Of a DNA stretch of 64,000 nt, positions 1 through 10,796 are shown one piece after another. The stretch comes from Begonia masoniana (taxonomy: Eukaryota; Streptophyta; Magnoliopsida; Cucurbitales; Begoniaceae). The stretch's first letter is position 1; each line of letters opens with the position of its first letter. The stretch is taken from contig CM039509.1 of NCBI GenBank assembly GCA_022432975.1, positions 27,049,011 to 27,113,010 of the forward strand, given 5' to 3'. The translations under genes and the position numbers were made by a program. The notes beneath the pieces were generated by a model. That model ran no database searches. It saw only the letters and a list, made by a program, of their open reading frames with translations, and was not told the DNA's origin.

Positions 1-721
1 TGCACTGGTTGGTTGTCGTGAGGTGTTGCACTGGTTGGTTGTCGTGTGGTGTTGCACTGGTTGGTTGTCGTGTGGTGTTGCACTGGTTGGTTGTCGTGTG
101 GTGTTGCACTGGTTGGTTGTCGTGTGGTGTTGCACTGGTTGGTTGTCGTGTGGTGTTGCACTGGTTGGTTGTCGTGAGGTGTTGCACTGGTTGGTTGTCG
201 TGAGGTGTTGCACTGGTTGGTTGTCGTGTGGTGTTGCACTTGTTGGTTGTCGTGAGGTGTTGCACTGGTTGGTTGTCGCGTGGTGTTGCACTGGTTGGTT
301 GTCGTGAGGTGTTGCACTGGTTGGTTGTCGTGTGGTGTTGCACTGGTTGGTTGTCGTGTGGTGTTGCACTGGTTGGTTGTCGTGTGGTGTTGCACTGGTT
401 GGTTGTCGTGTGGTGTTGCACTGGTGGTTGTCGTGAGGTGTTGCACTGGTTGGTTGTCGTGAGGTGTTGCACTGGTTGGTTGTCGTGTGGTGTTGCACTG
501 GTTGGTTGTCGTGAGGTGTTGCACTGGTGGTTGTCGTGTGGTGTTGCACTGGTTGGTTGTCGTGTGGTGTTGCACTGGTGGTTGTCGTGAGGTGTTGCAC
601 TGGTGGTTGTCGCGTGGTTGACTGGTTGAGGTGTTGCACTGGTTGGTTGTCGTGTGGTGTTGCACTGGTTGGTTGTCGTGTGGTGTTGCACTGGTTGGTT
701 GTCGTGTGGTGTTGCATTGGT
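1..721. repeat. 26-bp G/T-rich minisatellite
   Basis: About 27 head-to-tail copies of a 26-bp unit built from TGCACTGGTTGG followed by TTGTCGTGTGGTGT. The main variation is GTGTGG versus GTGAGG, and some copies have lost one T and are 25 bp. The array runs off the left edge. Because 26 is not a multiple of 3, long repetitive reading frames are open by chance; I do not regard them as genes. It lies in the interior of a Y-family LTR (Y1), upstream of a candidate splice acceptor near 10857. Confidence 0.95.
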
Positions 722-746
722 TGGCATGGTAGTCGGTTAAAGTGTA

Positions 747-827
747 AGGCCCTTCGGGGCGGGCAACTAAGGCCCTTCGGGGCGGGCAACTAAGGCACTT
801 CGGTGCGGGCAACTAAAGCACTCCGGT
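747..827 (+). repeat. 23-bp TTCG-hairpin repeat, left part
   Basis: Tandem 23-bp units each contain a perfect 4-bp stem closed by TTCG: GCCC/GGGC at 749-760 and 772-783, GCAC/GTGC at 795-806. A fourth unit starts at 818 and is split by element 1. Units are joined by GGGCAACTAAG. The array continues at 10367 beyond element 1. Confidence 0.9.
823..827. repeat. Target-site duplication of element 1 (left), CCGGT
   Basis: CCGGT directly precedes the TGTAACACCC start of the 5' LTR and is repeated exactly after the 3' LTR at 10367-10371. A 5-bp duplication is the norm for Ty3/gypsy integrases. Confidence 0.97.
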
Positions 828-1462
828 TGTAACACCCGGCATTTTTGCCATGTAATTGTTTCCCCGAAACCATTTGTGCGGGATTAACATTTATATTTAT
901 ACAACGTATGTTTTGGTTGAGTTGTTGGAAATGTTTAGTGAAACTAAACTAATGTGTAACCAAAACAAATTAATTAGGTTAAAAGCTACTGGAAGGGTAA
1001 ATGTGGAAGTAATTAAGGTAGGTGGAAGCAAACCAATGGATGAGTGCCAAGTGGCAACTTGTTGAAGAAGATATGTCTTCTCTTCCCTCCTACGTGAAAG
1101 TTTCCACTTCTCCATCTTCTCTCCCTCTGTTTTCTCTCGGCCAGGCGACAAAAGTTCACCCAAACGCCTTTGATCTCCTAGGGTTTTCCTTGTTTTCTGC
1201 CTAAGGTAAACATCTCCCAATGCTAACACATTTGGACAAGCAAAAGTATGCGTTTTGCTGAAGTTTTAGGTTAGGATATTTAGGAGAAAACTCTCGAGTT
1301 TTGTATGGAAACACATTGTTGTTTTCTACCAGTCTGAGTGGAGTTTTCTGCATAAATTTCCAAGTTATTTGTTAGCATTGCAGCTTGTTTTATACCTCTT
1401 CATGCATGCTACAGATCCAAGCATTCCAGGGACATTCGAGCATCTGACACCGCAGCAACCAG

Positions 1463-2044
1463 GTAAGTTCATACGTTTATGTTGGCCCTTATGGCCCTAC
1501 AACTTGGAGGTACTAGGTATGGTTTGGGTAGATAGGTTCTAGGCTATGTTTTAAGTTAAACATGTCTCTGTTATACTCTGTTTCCCTGTTGTATCCTTTC
1601 TGCCATCTGTGAATGTTGAGTATCGCACTTATCCATGCATACCCGTTTTCCAGTAAAATCATGCAAATGTTTTCAGCACTGGTTTTGAAGTAAGTAAAGA
1701 TAAAATCCTGTAATGTAATGAACGGTTAAGTGTGGACGAGGACTGGCATCCTGTTCTTGTCCTTCCCTGGGACTCATGTAAAATTTATCCCCGCCAAGGA
1801 TACCCTGTACCTTGTCCTTCCCTGGGACACCGGCAAAATTACTAACAAGTGTCATGTCCAGTATGTTATGTATGTTATGCGCCAGTTCCTCTATAAGCCT
1901 CACTTATACCACCATGTGCAGTGAAACGTAATGTAATGTTCTGTCACCGTTTTTCTGAAAACTGCATGCATAGCATTTTGCATCACTGCATGTTGATTAT
2001 GTTCTTACTGAGCTCTAGGCTCATAGGTGAACTCCCTGTTGTAG
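1463..2044 (+). other. Candidate LTR intron of element 1
   Basis: Consensus-like donor CAACCAG|GTAAGTTC and acceptor CTGTTGTAG|GTACGG. Counterparts at the same relative place occur in the other LTR families here (12036-12638, 14314-14875, 42919-43497, 47302-47832 and 59642-60007 on +; 21301-22081, 30766-31256 and 40242-40817 on -). Conservation across divergent LTRs is what supports it; no transcript evidence is available. Confidence 0.5.
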
Positions 2045-2744
2045 GTACGGATATTCCAGATGAGGACCCGGTGCCTCAAAATGGCGAGCTGATGTAGTTG
2101 GTGGATCGAGCTCACGGGGTCTGGCTGTTGCAGTCAGACAAGATGTATTCCTGTGAGCGTGTATATTTGAAAGTTAAGTCGAGTCCTGTATAGATTTTGT
2201 GTTTTGTTTTAAAACTCCTGTTTTGGTAAAAATTTAAATGTATGTCAAGTTCCTGTAAAACTTTTGGAATCTGTTATTGATGTATTTAAAACCTCTGTAT
2301 TTGACAGATTGTATCCACATATTTTAAATGTTTTGAAAACATTCTGGAACTGCTTGAGTTCTCCCTTTCAGGTCATGCATGGATAGTCTCGAATTTTAGA
2401 GCTATCCATGCAGTTTGTTTTCTCGAAATTTGTCATCTGTGGTGAAAGTTTGAAACTTGTATGCCTTCTGTTTTTCATGCTTCCTGCCAGCAGGTATCTT
2501 CGTTAAAAGATGTCATGGTGCAGGATGTCTTCTTGAAATTTTGTCCATTGTAAAGTATATTTTTATAACTTCTTTTGAATCGGGTTTGAAGGTTTTGAAA
2601 CCTTTATGCTTCCTGTTTGAGGTTGCCTTCTATATGTCTTTCTGTCAAAAGTTGTAATTCTGTCTTTAAAACTATGTCTTCCGATTGCGTCTTCCGGTTA
2701 CTGTTCACATTTTCTTCTACCGGTGACGTTATTTGTCTTCCGGT

Positions 2745-2911
2745 TGACGTCATCTTCTCTTCCGATGACGTCAGCATAAGTCTTCCGCCCGGTTTATAAC
2801 TTTGTCTTCCGGTTGACGTCATCTTCTCTTCCGATGACGTCAGCATAAGTCTTCCGCCCAGTTTATAACTTTGTCTTGCGATGACGTCAGAACGTCTTCC
2901 GGTTGACGTCA
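2745..2911. promoter_or_regulatory. Cluster of six TGACGTCA (bZIP/TGA-type) sites in the 5' LTR
   Basis: Perfect 8-bp palindromes at 2745, 2766, 2814, 2835, 2882 and 2904, most next to CTTCCG. TGACG-containing palindromes are known binding sites for plant bZIP (TGA) factors, which drive stress- and salicylate-responsive transcription. A regulatory role in this LTR is inferred. Confidence 0.55.
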
Positions 2912-3276
2912 TCATCTTCTGCCGGTTATGTTTGCTGCCTTTATCTTCCGATGACGCTATCCACTGATTTCTCCTCCGGTTCAGTTTGAAACTACATCTT
3001 CCGCCACTGTTTCCTGTTTCCATTTCCGCCAGTCTTATGCCTATTTCTGTTCGGTTATCTATTATTGAGATTTGTTTGCTTTCCATTCCAGAGAACCCTC
3101 TCTCCCCCTGCAAATGTTTTCGATTACTCCCTGCAGTTCTCCCTCTCTGTTCACTGCTTTGATTGTTCTATTAGTTTAAAAAAAAAAATAATAGTCACCG
3201 TTTCCTGTAAATGTCCCGGAGTGACGGCTCCGATCCCGGAACCCGATTCGGATCCGGTTTCGGGCTGTCACAGTTA

Positions 3277-3288
3277 TGGTATCAGAGA
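3277..3288 (+). other. Primer binding site, initiator tRNA-Met (element 1)
   Basis: TGGTATCAGAG lies 4 bases after the 5' LTR end. It is complementary to the 3' end of plant initiator tRNA-Met, the usual primer for first-strand synthesis in these elements. Confidence 0.95.
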
Positions 3289-3439
3289 GACACGGTTTTA
3301 AAACCGATTCTGTGAAATGTCTGACTGCGCAACCCGCCACGTGATATCGCTCCGCCAACTGTAAGTGTTTAAATTCCTGTAAAAGTTTGTTTATTAAATT
3401 AGGTTATTCTGTTATTCTACTTATAGGACTATCTTAGAA

Positions 3440-6400
3440 ATGGTGAGAGGACATCAGGAAGAGTCCAGTGAAAGCTCTCGAGCCATTGACCGACTAACCC
3501 AACTGGTGGGTGCACAGTCACGTATGGTAGAGCGCATGATGGCTCGGGAAGATGATAGGAACAACAACCATGGGAACAACAATAATAATAATCCTGGAAA
3601 TAATGCACCGCGAGACAATAGTGGAGACAGATTCCGGCGACTTCAGCCACCCTCATTTGATGGGTTGTCTACAGACCCGACCCGTGCTGAAACCTGGATT
3701 CGAACTATGGAAAAGATGTTCAGTTATGCAGAAGTAGAAGACAACAAGAAGGTTACTTGTGCCACGTTCCATCTCACTGAAAGTGCTGGATTCTGGTGGG
3801 ATGCAGTACAATCGTCTACTGTGGCATTGAGTTGGGAGGGATTTAAAACACTCTTCTACGAGAAGTACTTTGACCGAGGAGTGAGAAAGGAAAAGTTACT
3901 TGAGTTTTCTCGGCTGCGACAGTATGGATCTGTGGCCGAGTATGTTCAGAAATTTGAGTCGCTATCCCGATATGCAACACACATGGTGGCCACTGATGAG
4001 AACAAGGTGCACCAGTTTATTCAAGGTTTAAAGATGGACCTTCTGCGAGGAATCACGACTGGAGGTTTTGATGAGGCACCATATGTGAAAGTGGTGGCCA
4101 AGGCTTATCAACTTGAGGCCTTAGAAATAAAGTCCCAGAGACAGAGAGAGCCACCAAGAGGAATTATAAGAAATGCTCCTCAACAACAACAACAAAAGAT
4201 TCAGAATGTACATCCTCAACAGCAACAGAACAGGGGCACTAAAAGGCCCAATGAGACCCTTACTTACCAGGACAAAGGGAAGAGACCTATGGGAGCTCCT
4301 CAGCTTCCTGTCTGCTCACGTTGCCAGAAGAATCATACAGGAGAATGCAGACTCTTCACTGGAGCTTGTTTCCGATGTGGCCAAGTAGGTCATCAAATTC
4401 GAGATTGTCCAATACCCGACACCAGAACAGGACAGGCTGTGCCAAGAGTGTTTGCAATGATGGAGGGCGTTGATGATGCTGATCAGCACACAGCAATTAC
4501 AGGTACAATTTCAGTATGTGATGTGCCTGCTTACACCTTGTGGGACACGGGGGCCACACATTCGTTTGTGGCCATGGATTTTGTAGTTAGACAGAAGTTT
4601 TGTAGTACGTCCTCAGATCAGCCCTACAGCGTTATGCTACCGTCCGGAGAGTTTATGCACTCCGAGCGGGTTGTACGGGGTGATATAGTGTCAGTGGGAG
4701 ACCAGAAATTTTATGCCGATCTTATCGTCATCGGTATGAAAGGGTACGATGTCATTCTGGGGATGGACTGGCTATTTAGACATTATGCCACCATCAACTG
4801 TAGGTCCGGGCTTGTGTCATTTAAGCGCCCAAATGAAGTAGAATTCTCCTATCAGGCAGTACCGAAGAAACACCGTATGCCTGTGATATCTTCCTTGAAA
4901 GCTCAACGACTGATGAAGTCAGGGTGCATCGGATTTCTTGCCCACGTTGTGGATGTTCGAAGGCAAAATGAGGTGGAACTTCAAAACATTCCGGTAGTCC
5001 GGGACTTCTCAGAGGTTTTCTTAGATGACTTACCGGGATTGCCACCTGATCGTGACATCGAGTTTGAAATCGATATGTATCCTGGTGCGGAACCAGTATC
5101 GAAGAATCCGTACCGTATGGCACCAATTGAACTGAAGGAGTTGAAGGCTCAGTTGAAAGAATTAATGGACAAGGGTTTTGTGCGCCCTAGTTTCTCTCCG
5201 TGGGGTGCTCCCGTCTTATTTGTCAAGAAGAAGGATTGGTCCCTACGGATGTGTATTGACTACCGTGAGCTGAATAAGTTGACTATCAAGAATAAGTACC
5301 CGTTGCCAAGAATTGACGATTTGTTTGATCAGCTACAGGGGGCTCGGGTATTTTCTAAGATTGACTTACGCTCCGACTATTACCAGTTGAAGGTCAGAGC
5401 TGAAGATATTCCAAAGACTGCCTTCAGAACCCGGTACGGACACTATGAGTTCTTGGTGATGTCGTTCGGGTTGACTAATGCTCCGGCAGCATTTATGGAC
5501 CTAATGAACAGGATATTCCATGATGTCTTGGATAAATTTGTGATCGTTTTCATCGACGACATTCTGGTTTATTCCAGGAGTGTGGCCGAGCATGAGAAAC
5601 ACTTGGCTATGGTACTGTCAATCCTAAAGCAACACCAATTATATGCCAAGCTGTCAAAGTGTGAGTTCTGGTTAAGCAAGATTAATTTCTTGGGCCACGT
5701 GGTGTCTGCTGAAGGAGTATCTGTGGACCCGGCCAAGATTCAGGCTGTAAGGGATTGGCCCAGGCCGAGAAATGCAAGTGAAGTACGGAGCTTTATTGGA
5801 CTAGCTGGTTATTACAGGAAATTCATCAAGGGGTTTTCTGTGATAGCGAAGCCTATGACCAGCTTAACAAGGAAGGAAATCAAGTTCAAGTGGTCTGAAG
5901 CATGTGAGGTGAGCTTTCAGACACTCAAGCAAAAGTTGACCACTGCTCCTCTGTTGATATTGCCAGTTGAAGATGGCAAATTCAGCGTATACTGTGATGC
6001 GTCAAAAGTTGGCTTGGGATGTGTACTGATGCAAGAAGGGAAGGTGGTAGCATACGCATCCCGACAATTGAAGACCCATGAGGAAAACTACCCTACTCAC
6101 GACCTTGAGTTAGCGGCAGTTGTATTTGCGCTGAAAGTATGGAGACATCATTTGTACGGACAATCATGTGAGGTGTTTTCGGATCACAAAAGCTTGAAGT
6201 ACATATTTACTCAGAAGGAGTTGAATATGAGGCAAAGGCGGTGGTTGGAATTTGTAAAAGACTATGATGTTGAGATCAAGTACCATCCTGGTAAAGCTAA
6301 TGTGGTAGCTGATGCACTGAGCAGAATGCCAGCTACTATGCAACCAGTAATGTCGGCCGTATCGACGCCTTTGAGAACAGAGATGCAGAAGTTCGATATG

Positions 6401-7882
6401 GAGATAGTTTCTGGGCTATCGGCCATACTAGCAAACCTGACACTACGGCCCACTGTCTTGGACCGCATTAAGGAAGCCCAGAAGACCAATTCAAAGGAGA
6501 TGGCTGATATGGTGAGCAAAGTGCCGATGCCCTCATCCAATTTCAGCTATTCGGGAGATGGAGTTCTGAAGTTCAAAGGCAGATGGTATGTTCCGAAAGA
6601 CGAGGAGCTACGGAAGCATATCTTGTCGGAAGCTCATTCATCCTCTTTCTCTGTACATCCCGGAAGTACGAAGATGTATCAGGACCTAAAGCTTCACTTC
6701 TGGTGGCCGAATATGAAGAATGAAGTGGCCAAGTATGTGGAGTCTTGTTTAATATGTCAACAGGTCAAAGCTGAACATCAACGACCGATTGGAACGCTTC
6801 AGCCTCTTCCAATTCCTGAATGGAAGTGGGAGAACATTACAATGGACTTTGTTGTTGGACTTCCAAGAACAGTAAAAGGCCATAATAGTATATGGGTCAT
6901 AGTGGACAGATTGACGAAGTCGGCCCATTTTCTACCTGTGAAGACGACGTTCACCATGGATCAGTATGCCGAGCTGTATATTAGTGAGATTATTAAGCTG
7001 CATGGCATTCCTGTATCAATCGTCTCAGACCGTGATCCCAGATTCACTTCCAGATTTTGGAAAAGTTTGCAAAGCTCTTTGGGCACTAGATTGGACTTCA
7101 GCACGGCATTTCACCCGCAGACGGATGGACAATCCGAGAGAACGATTCAGACATTGGAAGATATGTTAAGGGCGTGCGTGCTGGAACTTCACGCTCCTTG
7201 GAGTAGATACCTGCCACTTGTGGAGTTTGCTTACAACAATAGCTACCAGGCTACGATCGGTATGGCTCCATATGAAGCGCTTTATGGCAGAAAATGCCGA
7301 TCCCCGTTGTGTTGGGATGAAGTCGGGGAAACCAAGCTTATCGGCCCCGAAATACTGCAACAGATGTCTGGGGTAATAACGGCGATTAAGCAAAGAATCC
7401 AAGCTGCACAAAGTCGACAGAAAAGTTACGCAGACCACAGGAGAAGGGACTTAGAGTTTGCCGAAGGTGATGAGGTGTTCTTGAAGGTGTCACCTTTCAA
7501 GGGCGTAATGAGATTCGGCAAGAAAGGGAAGCTAAGCCCAAGGTTTATTGGGCCTTTTCCCATCTTGAAGCGTGTGGGAAGCATGGCCTACAGACTACAA
7601 CTACCAGCGTCAATGGATGGTGTTCATGATGTTTTCCATGTCTCGATGCTGAGGAAATGTGTACGAGATCCAACTCAGATCGTCGAACATGTGGACTTTG
7701 ATATAATGCCGACGCTGACATATGAAGAAAGGCCCATACAGATTCTGGATACCTCAGTCAAAGTATTGCGCAACAAGGTGGTCCCATTAGTGAAAGTTTT
7801 GTGGCGCAATCATAACGTGGAGGAAGCCACTTGGGAAAGACTGGAGGATGTTAAAACACAATATCCAGACTTCTTTGCTTAG
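3440..7882 (+). CDS. Element 1 Gag-Pol polyprotein
   Basis: A single 1480-residue open frame. In order: Gag domain (about 70-230) containing FYEKYF; a Gln-rich stretch; a CCHC zinc knuckle at 310-323 ([14 protein letters not shown]); aspartic protease with DTGATHSF at 369; reverse transcriptase with FIDDIL at 704; RNase H ([10 protein letters not shown]); integrase with an HHCC finger (around 1065) and DDE residues in MDFV, SDRD and QSER; and a C-terminal chromodomain-like segment (about 1425-1480, VEEATWE). The start is the first ATG after the leader, and the stop lies 40 bp before the 3' LTR. Length and order fit Tekay/Del chromoviruses. Compared with element 2, two RT glycines are replaced (KKKDW for KKKDG, RSDYY for RSGYY), which may impair the enzyme. 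Confidence 0.96.
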   Translation: MVRGHQEESSESSRAIDRLTQLVGAQSRMVERMMAREDDRNNNHGNNNNNNPGNNAPRDNSGDRFRRLQPPSFDGLSTDPTRAETWIRTMEKMFSYAEVEDNKKVTCATFHLTESAGFWWDAVQSSTVALSWEGFKTLFYEKYFDRGVRKEKLLEFSRLRQYGSVAEYVQKFESLSRYATHMVATDENKVHQFIQGLKMDLLRGITTGGFDEAPYVKVVAKAYQLEALEIKSQRQREPPRGIIRNAPQQQQQKIQNVHPQQQQNRGTKRPNETLTYQDKGKRPMGAPQLPVCSRCQKNHTGECRLFTGACFRCGQVGHQIRDCPIPDTRTGQAVPRVFAMMEGVDDADQHTAITGTISVCDVPAYTLWDTGATHSFVAMDFVVRQKFCSTSSDQPYSVMLPSGEFMHSERVVRGDIVSVGDQKFYADLIVIGMKGYDVILGMDWLFRHYATINCRSGLVSFKRPNEVEFSYQAVPKKHRMPVISSLKAQRLMKSGCIGFLAHVVDVRRQNEVELQNIPVVRDFSEVFLDDLPGLPPDRDIEFEIDMYPGAEPVSKNPYRMAPIELKELKAQLKELMDKGFVRPSFSPWGAPVLFVKKKDWSLRMCIDYRELNKLTIKNKYPLPRIDDLFDQLQGARVFSKIDLRSDYYQLKVRAEDIPKTAFRTRYGHYEFLVMSFGLTNAPAAFMDLMNRIFHDVLDKFVIVFIDDILVYSRSVAEHEKHLAMVLSILKQHQLYAKLSKCEFWLSKINFLGHVVSAEGVSVDPAKIQAVRDWPRPRNASEVRSFIGLAGYYRKFIKGFSVIAKPMTSLTRKEIKFKWSEACEVSFQTLKQKLTTAPLLILPVEDGKFSVYCDASKVGLGCVLMQEGKVVAYASRQLKTHEENYPTHDLELAAVVFALKVWRHHLYGQSCEVFSDHKSLKYIFTQKELNMRQRRWLEFVKDYDVEIKYHPGKANVVADALSRMPATMQPVMSAVSTPLRTEMQKFDMEIVSGLSAILANLTLRPTVLDRIKEAQKTNSKEMADMVSKVPMPSSNFSYSGDGVLKFKGRWYVPKDEELRKHILSEAHSSSFSVHPGSTKMYQDLKLHFWWPNMKNEVAKYVESCLICQQVKAEHQRPIGTLQPLPIPEWKWENITMDFVVGLPRTVKGHNSIWVIVDRLTKSAHFLPVKTTFTMDQYAELYISEIIKLHGIPVSIVSDRDPRFTSRFWKSLQSSLGTRLDFSTAFHPQTDGQSERTIQTLEDMLRACVLELHAPWSRYLPLVEFAYNNSYQATIGMAPYEALYGRKCRSPLCWDEVGETKLIGPEILQQMSGVITAIKQRIQAAQSRQKSYADHRRRDLEFAEGDEVFLKVSPFKGVMRFGKKGKLSPRFIGPFPILKRVGSMAYRLQLPASMDGVHDVFHVSMLRKCVRDPTQIVEHVDFDIMPTLTYEERPIQILDTSVKVLRNKVVPLVKVLWRNHNVEEATWERLEDVKTQYPDFFA

Positions 7883-7909
7883 GCAAATTTTGGGGACAAA
7901 ATTTCTATT

Positions 7910-7922
7910 AAGGTGGGTGGAA
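7910..7922 (+). other. Polypurine tract of element 1
   Basis: AAGGTGGGTGGAA abuts the 3' LTR and primes plus-strand synthesis. The preceding TTTTGGGGACAAAATTTC is typical of the 3' end of Del-type elements and is echoed in element Z before 28657. Confidence 0.9.
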
Positions 7923-10366
7923 TGTAACACCCGGCATTTTTGCCATGTAATTGTTTCCCCGAAACCATTTGTGCGGGATTAACATTTATATTTATACAAC
8001 GTATGTTTTGGTTGAGTTGTTGGAAATGTTTAGTGAAACTAAACTAATGTGTAACCAAAACAAATTAATTAGGTTAAAAGCTACTGGAAGGGTAAATGTG
8101 GAAGTAATTAAGGTAGGTGGAAGCAAACCAATGGATGAGTGCCAAGTGGCAACTTGTTGAAGAAGATATGTCTTCTCTTCCCTCCTACGTGAAAGTTTCC
8201 ACTTCTCCATCTTCTCTCCCTCTGTTTTCTCTCGGCCAGGTGACAAAAGTTCACCCAAACGCCTTTGATCTCCTAGGGTTTTCCTTGTTTTCTGCCTAAG
8301 GTAAACATCTCCCAATGCTAACACATTTGGACAAGCAAAAGTATGCGTTTTGCTGAAGTTTTAGGTTAGGATATTTAGGAGAAAACTCTCGAGTTTTGTA
8401 TGGAAACACATTGTTGTTTTCTACCAGTCTGAGTGGAGTTTTCTGCATAAATTTCCAAGTTATTTGTTAGCATTGCAGCTTGTTTTATACCTCTTCATGC
8501 ATGCTACAGATCCAAGCATTCCAGGGACATTCGAGCATCTGACACCGCAGCAACCAGGTAAGTTCATACGTTTATGTTGGCCCTTATGGCCCTACAACTT
8601 GGAGGTACTAGGTATGGTTTGGGTAGATAGGTTCTAGGCTATGTTTTAAATTAAACATGTCTCTGTTATATTCTGTTTCCCTGTTGTATCCTTTCTGCCA
8701 TCTGTGAATGTTGAGTATCGCACTTATCCATGCATACCCGTTTTCCAGTAAAATCATGCAAATGTTTTCAGCACTGGTTTTGAAGTAAGTAAAGATAAAA
8801 TCCTGTAATGTAATGAACGGTTAAGTGTGGACGAGGTCTGGCATCCTGTTCTTGTCCTTCCCTGGGACTCATGTAAAATTTATCCCCGCCAAGGATACCC
8901 TGTACCTTGTCCTTCCCTGGGACACCGGCAAAATTACTAACAAGTGTCATGTCCAGTATGTTATGTATGTTATGCGCCAGTTCCTCTATAAGCCTCACTT
9001 ATACCACCATGTGCAGTGAAACGTAATGTAATGTTCTGTCACCGTTTTTCTGAAAACTGCATGCATAGCATTTTGCATCACTGCATGTTGATTATGTTCT
9101 TACTGAGCTTTAGGCTCATAGGTGAACTCCCTGTTGTAGGTACGGATATTCAAGATGAGGACCCGGTGCCTCAAAATGGCGAGCTGATGTAGTTGGTGGA
9201 TCGAGCTCACGGGGTCTGGCTGTTGCAGTCAGACAAGATGTATTCCTGTGAGCGTGTATATTTGAAAGTTAAGTCGAGTCCTGTATAGATTTTGTGTTTT
9301 GTTTTAAAACTCCTGTTTTGGTAAAATTTAAATGTATGTCAAGTTCCTGTAAAACTTTTGGAATCTGTTATTGATGTATTTAAAACCTCTATATTTGACA
9401 GATTGTATCCACATATTTTAAATGTTTTGAAAACATTCTGGAACTGCTTGAGTTCTCCCTTTCAGGTCATGCATGGATAGTCTCGAATTTTAGAGCTATC
9501 CATGCAGTTTGTTTTCTCGAAATTTGTCATCTGTGGTGAAAGTTTGAAACTTGTATGCCTTCTGTTTTTCATGCTTCCTGCCAGCAGGTATCTTCGTTAA
9601 AAGATGTCATGGTGCAGGATGTCTTCTTGAAATTTTGTCCATTGTAAAGTATATTTTTATAACTTCTTTTGAATCGGGTTTGAAGGTTTTGAAACCTTTA
9701 TGCTTCCTGTTTGAGGTTGCCTTCTATATGTCTTTCTGTCAAAAGTTGTAATTCTATCTTTAAAACTATGTCTTCCGATTGCGTCTTCCGGTTACTGTTC
9801 ACATTTTCTTCTACCGGTGACGTTATTTGTCTTCCGGTTGACGTCATCTTCTCTTCCGATGACGTCAGCATAAGTCTTCCGCCCGGTTTATAACTTTGTC
9901 TTCCGGTTGACGTCATCTTCTCTTCCGATGACGTCAGCATAAGTCTTCCGCCCAGTTTATAACTTTGTCTTCCGATGACGTCAGAACGTCTTCCGGTTGA
10001 CGTCATCATCTTCTGCCGGTTATGTTTGCTGCCTTTATCTTCCGATGACGCTATCCACTGATTTCTCCTCCGGTTCAGTTTGAAACTACATCTTCCGCCA
10101 CTGTTTCCTGTTTCCATTTCCGCCAGTCTTATGCCTATTTCTGTTCGGTTATCTATTATTGAGATTTGTTTGCTTTCCATTCCAGAGAACCCTCTCTCCC
10201 CCTGCAAATGTTTTCGATTACTCCCTGCAGTTCTCCCTCTCTGTTCACTGCTTTGATTGTTCTATTAGTTTAAAAAAAAAAATAATAGTCACCGTTTCCT
10301 GTAAATGTCCCGGAGTGACGGCTCCGATCCCGGAACCCGATTCGGATCCGGTTTCGGGCTGTCACA
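7923..10366 (+). repeat. Element 1 3' LTR
   Basis: Nearly identical to 828-3272. The differences seen are scattered (for example C/T in the CCAGGYGACAA motif, A/T in GAGGWCTGG, and AAAAATTT versus AAAATTT). It carries the same TGACGTCA cluster (9839-10005) and candidate intron (8558-9139). Confidence 0.95.
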
Positions 10367-10455
10367 CCGGTGCGGGCAACTAAGGCCCTTCGGGGCGGGC
10401 AACTAAGGCACTTCGAGGCGGGCAACTAAGGCACTTCGGTGCGGGCAATGTGTCG
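10367..10455 (+). repeat. TTCG-hairpin repeat, right part, starting with the element 1 target duplication
   Basis: Begins with CCGGT (10367-10371), the second copy of the target duplication. Hairpins follow at 10385-10396 (GCCC/GGGC) and 10431-10442 (GCAC/GTGC), with one decayed unit near 10408. Further hairpins lie at 10521-10532 and 10547-10561, the last with a 5-bp stem, GCACC/GGTGC. Confidence 0.9.
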
Positions 10456-10515
10456 TTGTGTGTTTGTCGTTGTGTGTTTGTCGTTGTGTGTCTGTCGTTG
10501 TGAGTTTGTCGTTGT
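10456..10515. repeat. Short tandem repeat, TGTGTTTGTCGT type
   Basis: About five imperfect copies of a 12-14 bp G/T-rich unit (TTTGTCGTTGTGTG) inside Y1, between two hairpin units. It looks like a younger cousin of the 26-bp array at 1-721. Confidence 0.8.
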
Positions 10516-10580
10516 GTAAGGCACTTCGGTGCGGGCAATGTGTAAGGCACCTTTGGGGTGCGGGCAACTATGAGTTGAGT

Positions 10581-10796
10581 AGTCGAGTTGCATTGTGGTG
10601 TTGTGTTGTTTGGTGGTTTTGTTCAGTGTTGTGTGTAGCTTGTATTCTATCTAGTCGAGTTGCATTGTGGTGTTGTGTTGTTTGGTTGTTTTGTTCAGTG
10701 TTGTGTGTAGCTTGTATTCTATCTAGTCGAGTTGCATTGTGGTGTTGTGTTGTTTGGTTGTTTTGTTCAGTGTTGCGTGTGCATTGTGCTTGTTTA
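10581..10796. repeat. Three tandem copies of a 72-bp unit
   Basis: AGTCGAGTTGCATTGTGG recurs at 10581, 10653 and 10725 with the same following sequence; the third copy diverges towards its end. It lies in Y1 just upstream of the candidate acceptor GGTGTAG|GT near 10857. Confidence 0.9.

Larger units (their letters stand above)
828..3272 (+). repeat. Element 1 5' LTR
   Basis: Starts TGTAACACCC and ends TGTCACA. It contains a candidate intron (donor GT at 1463, acceptor AG at 2043-2044, 582 bp), a GGCC...GGCCCTACA hairpin just after the donor, a GAGCTCTAGGCTC inverted repeat just before the acceptor, and six perfect TGACGTCA sites (2745-2911). A duplicated TCTTCCG-rich block near 2735-2870 carries those sites. 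No protein-coding content is expected. Confidence 0.95.
828..10366 (+). mobile_element. Element 1: complete, young Ty3/gypsy (Tekay/Del-like chromovirus) retrotransposon
   Basis: A full-length LTR retrotransposon of about 9.5 kb. It has two LTRs of about 2.44 kb starting TGTAACACCC and ending TGTCACA, a tRNA-iMet primer site, one uninterrupted gag-pol gene, a polypurine tract and a perfect CCGGT target duplication. I count about ten differences between the LTRs (about 0.4%), including one 1-bp indel. With a commonly used plant substitution rate this suggests insertion within the last few hundred thousand years; that date is inference. It sits in LTR Y1, so it is one of the latest events in the stack. 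Confidence 0.96.

Noticed and set aside
9..793. Overlapping long repetitive frames (Trp/Val/Cys/Gly-rich, 60-120 aa)
   Set aside because: They are by-products of a 26-bp minisatellite that lacks stops; no start context, no family, and they break with unit-length changes.
2604..3113. Minus-strand frame of 169 aa in the element 1 LTR (repeated at 9698-10207)
   Set aside because: It lies across the TCTTCCG repeat on the antisense strand of an LTR; the repeats in the peptide mirror the DNA repeat. Present twice only because LTRs are duplicated.
3277..3288. tRNA gene at the TGGTATCAGAG sites
   Set aside because: Only the 12-14 bases complementary to the tRNA 3' end are present; no cloverleaf. 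They are primer binding sites.
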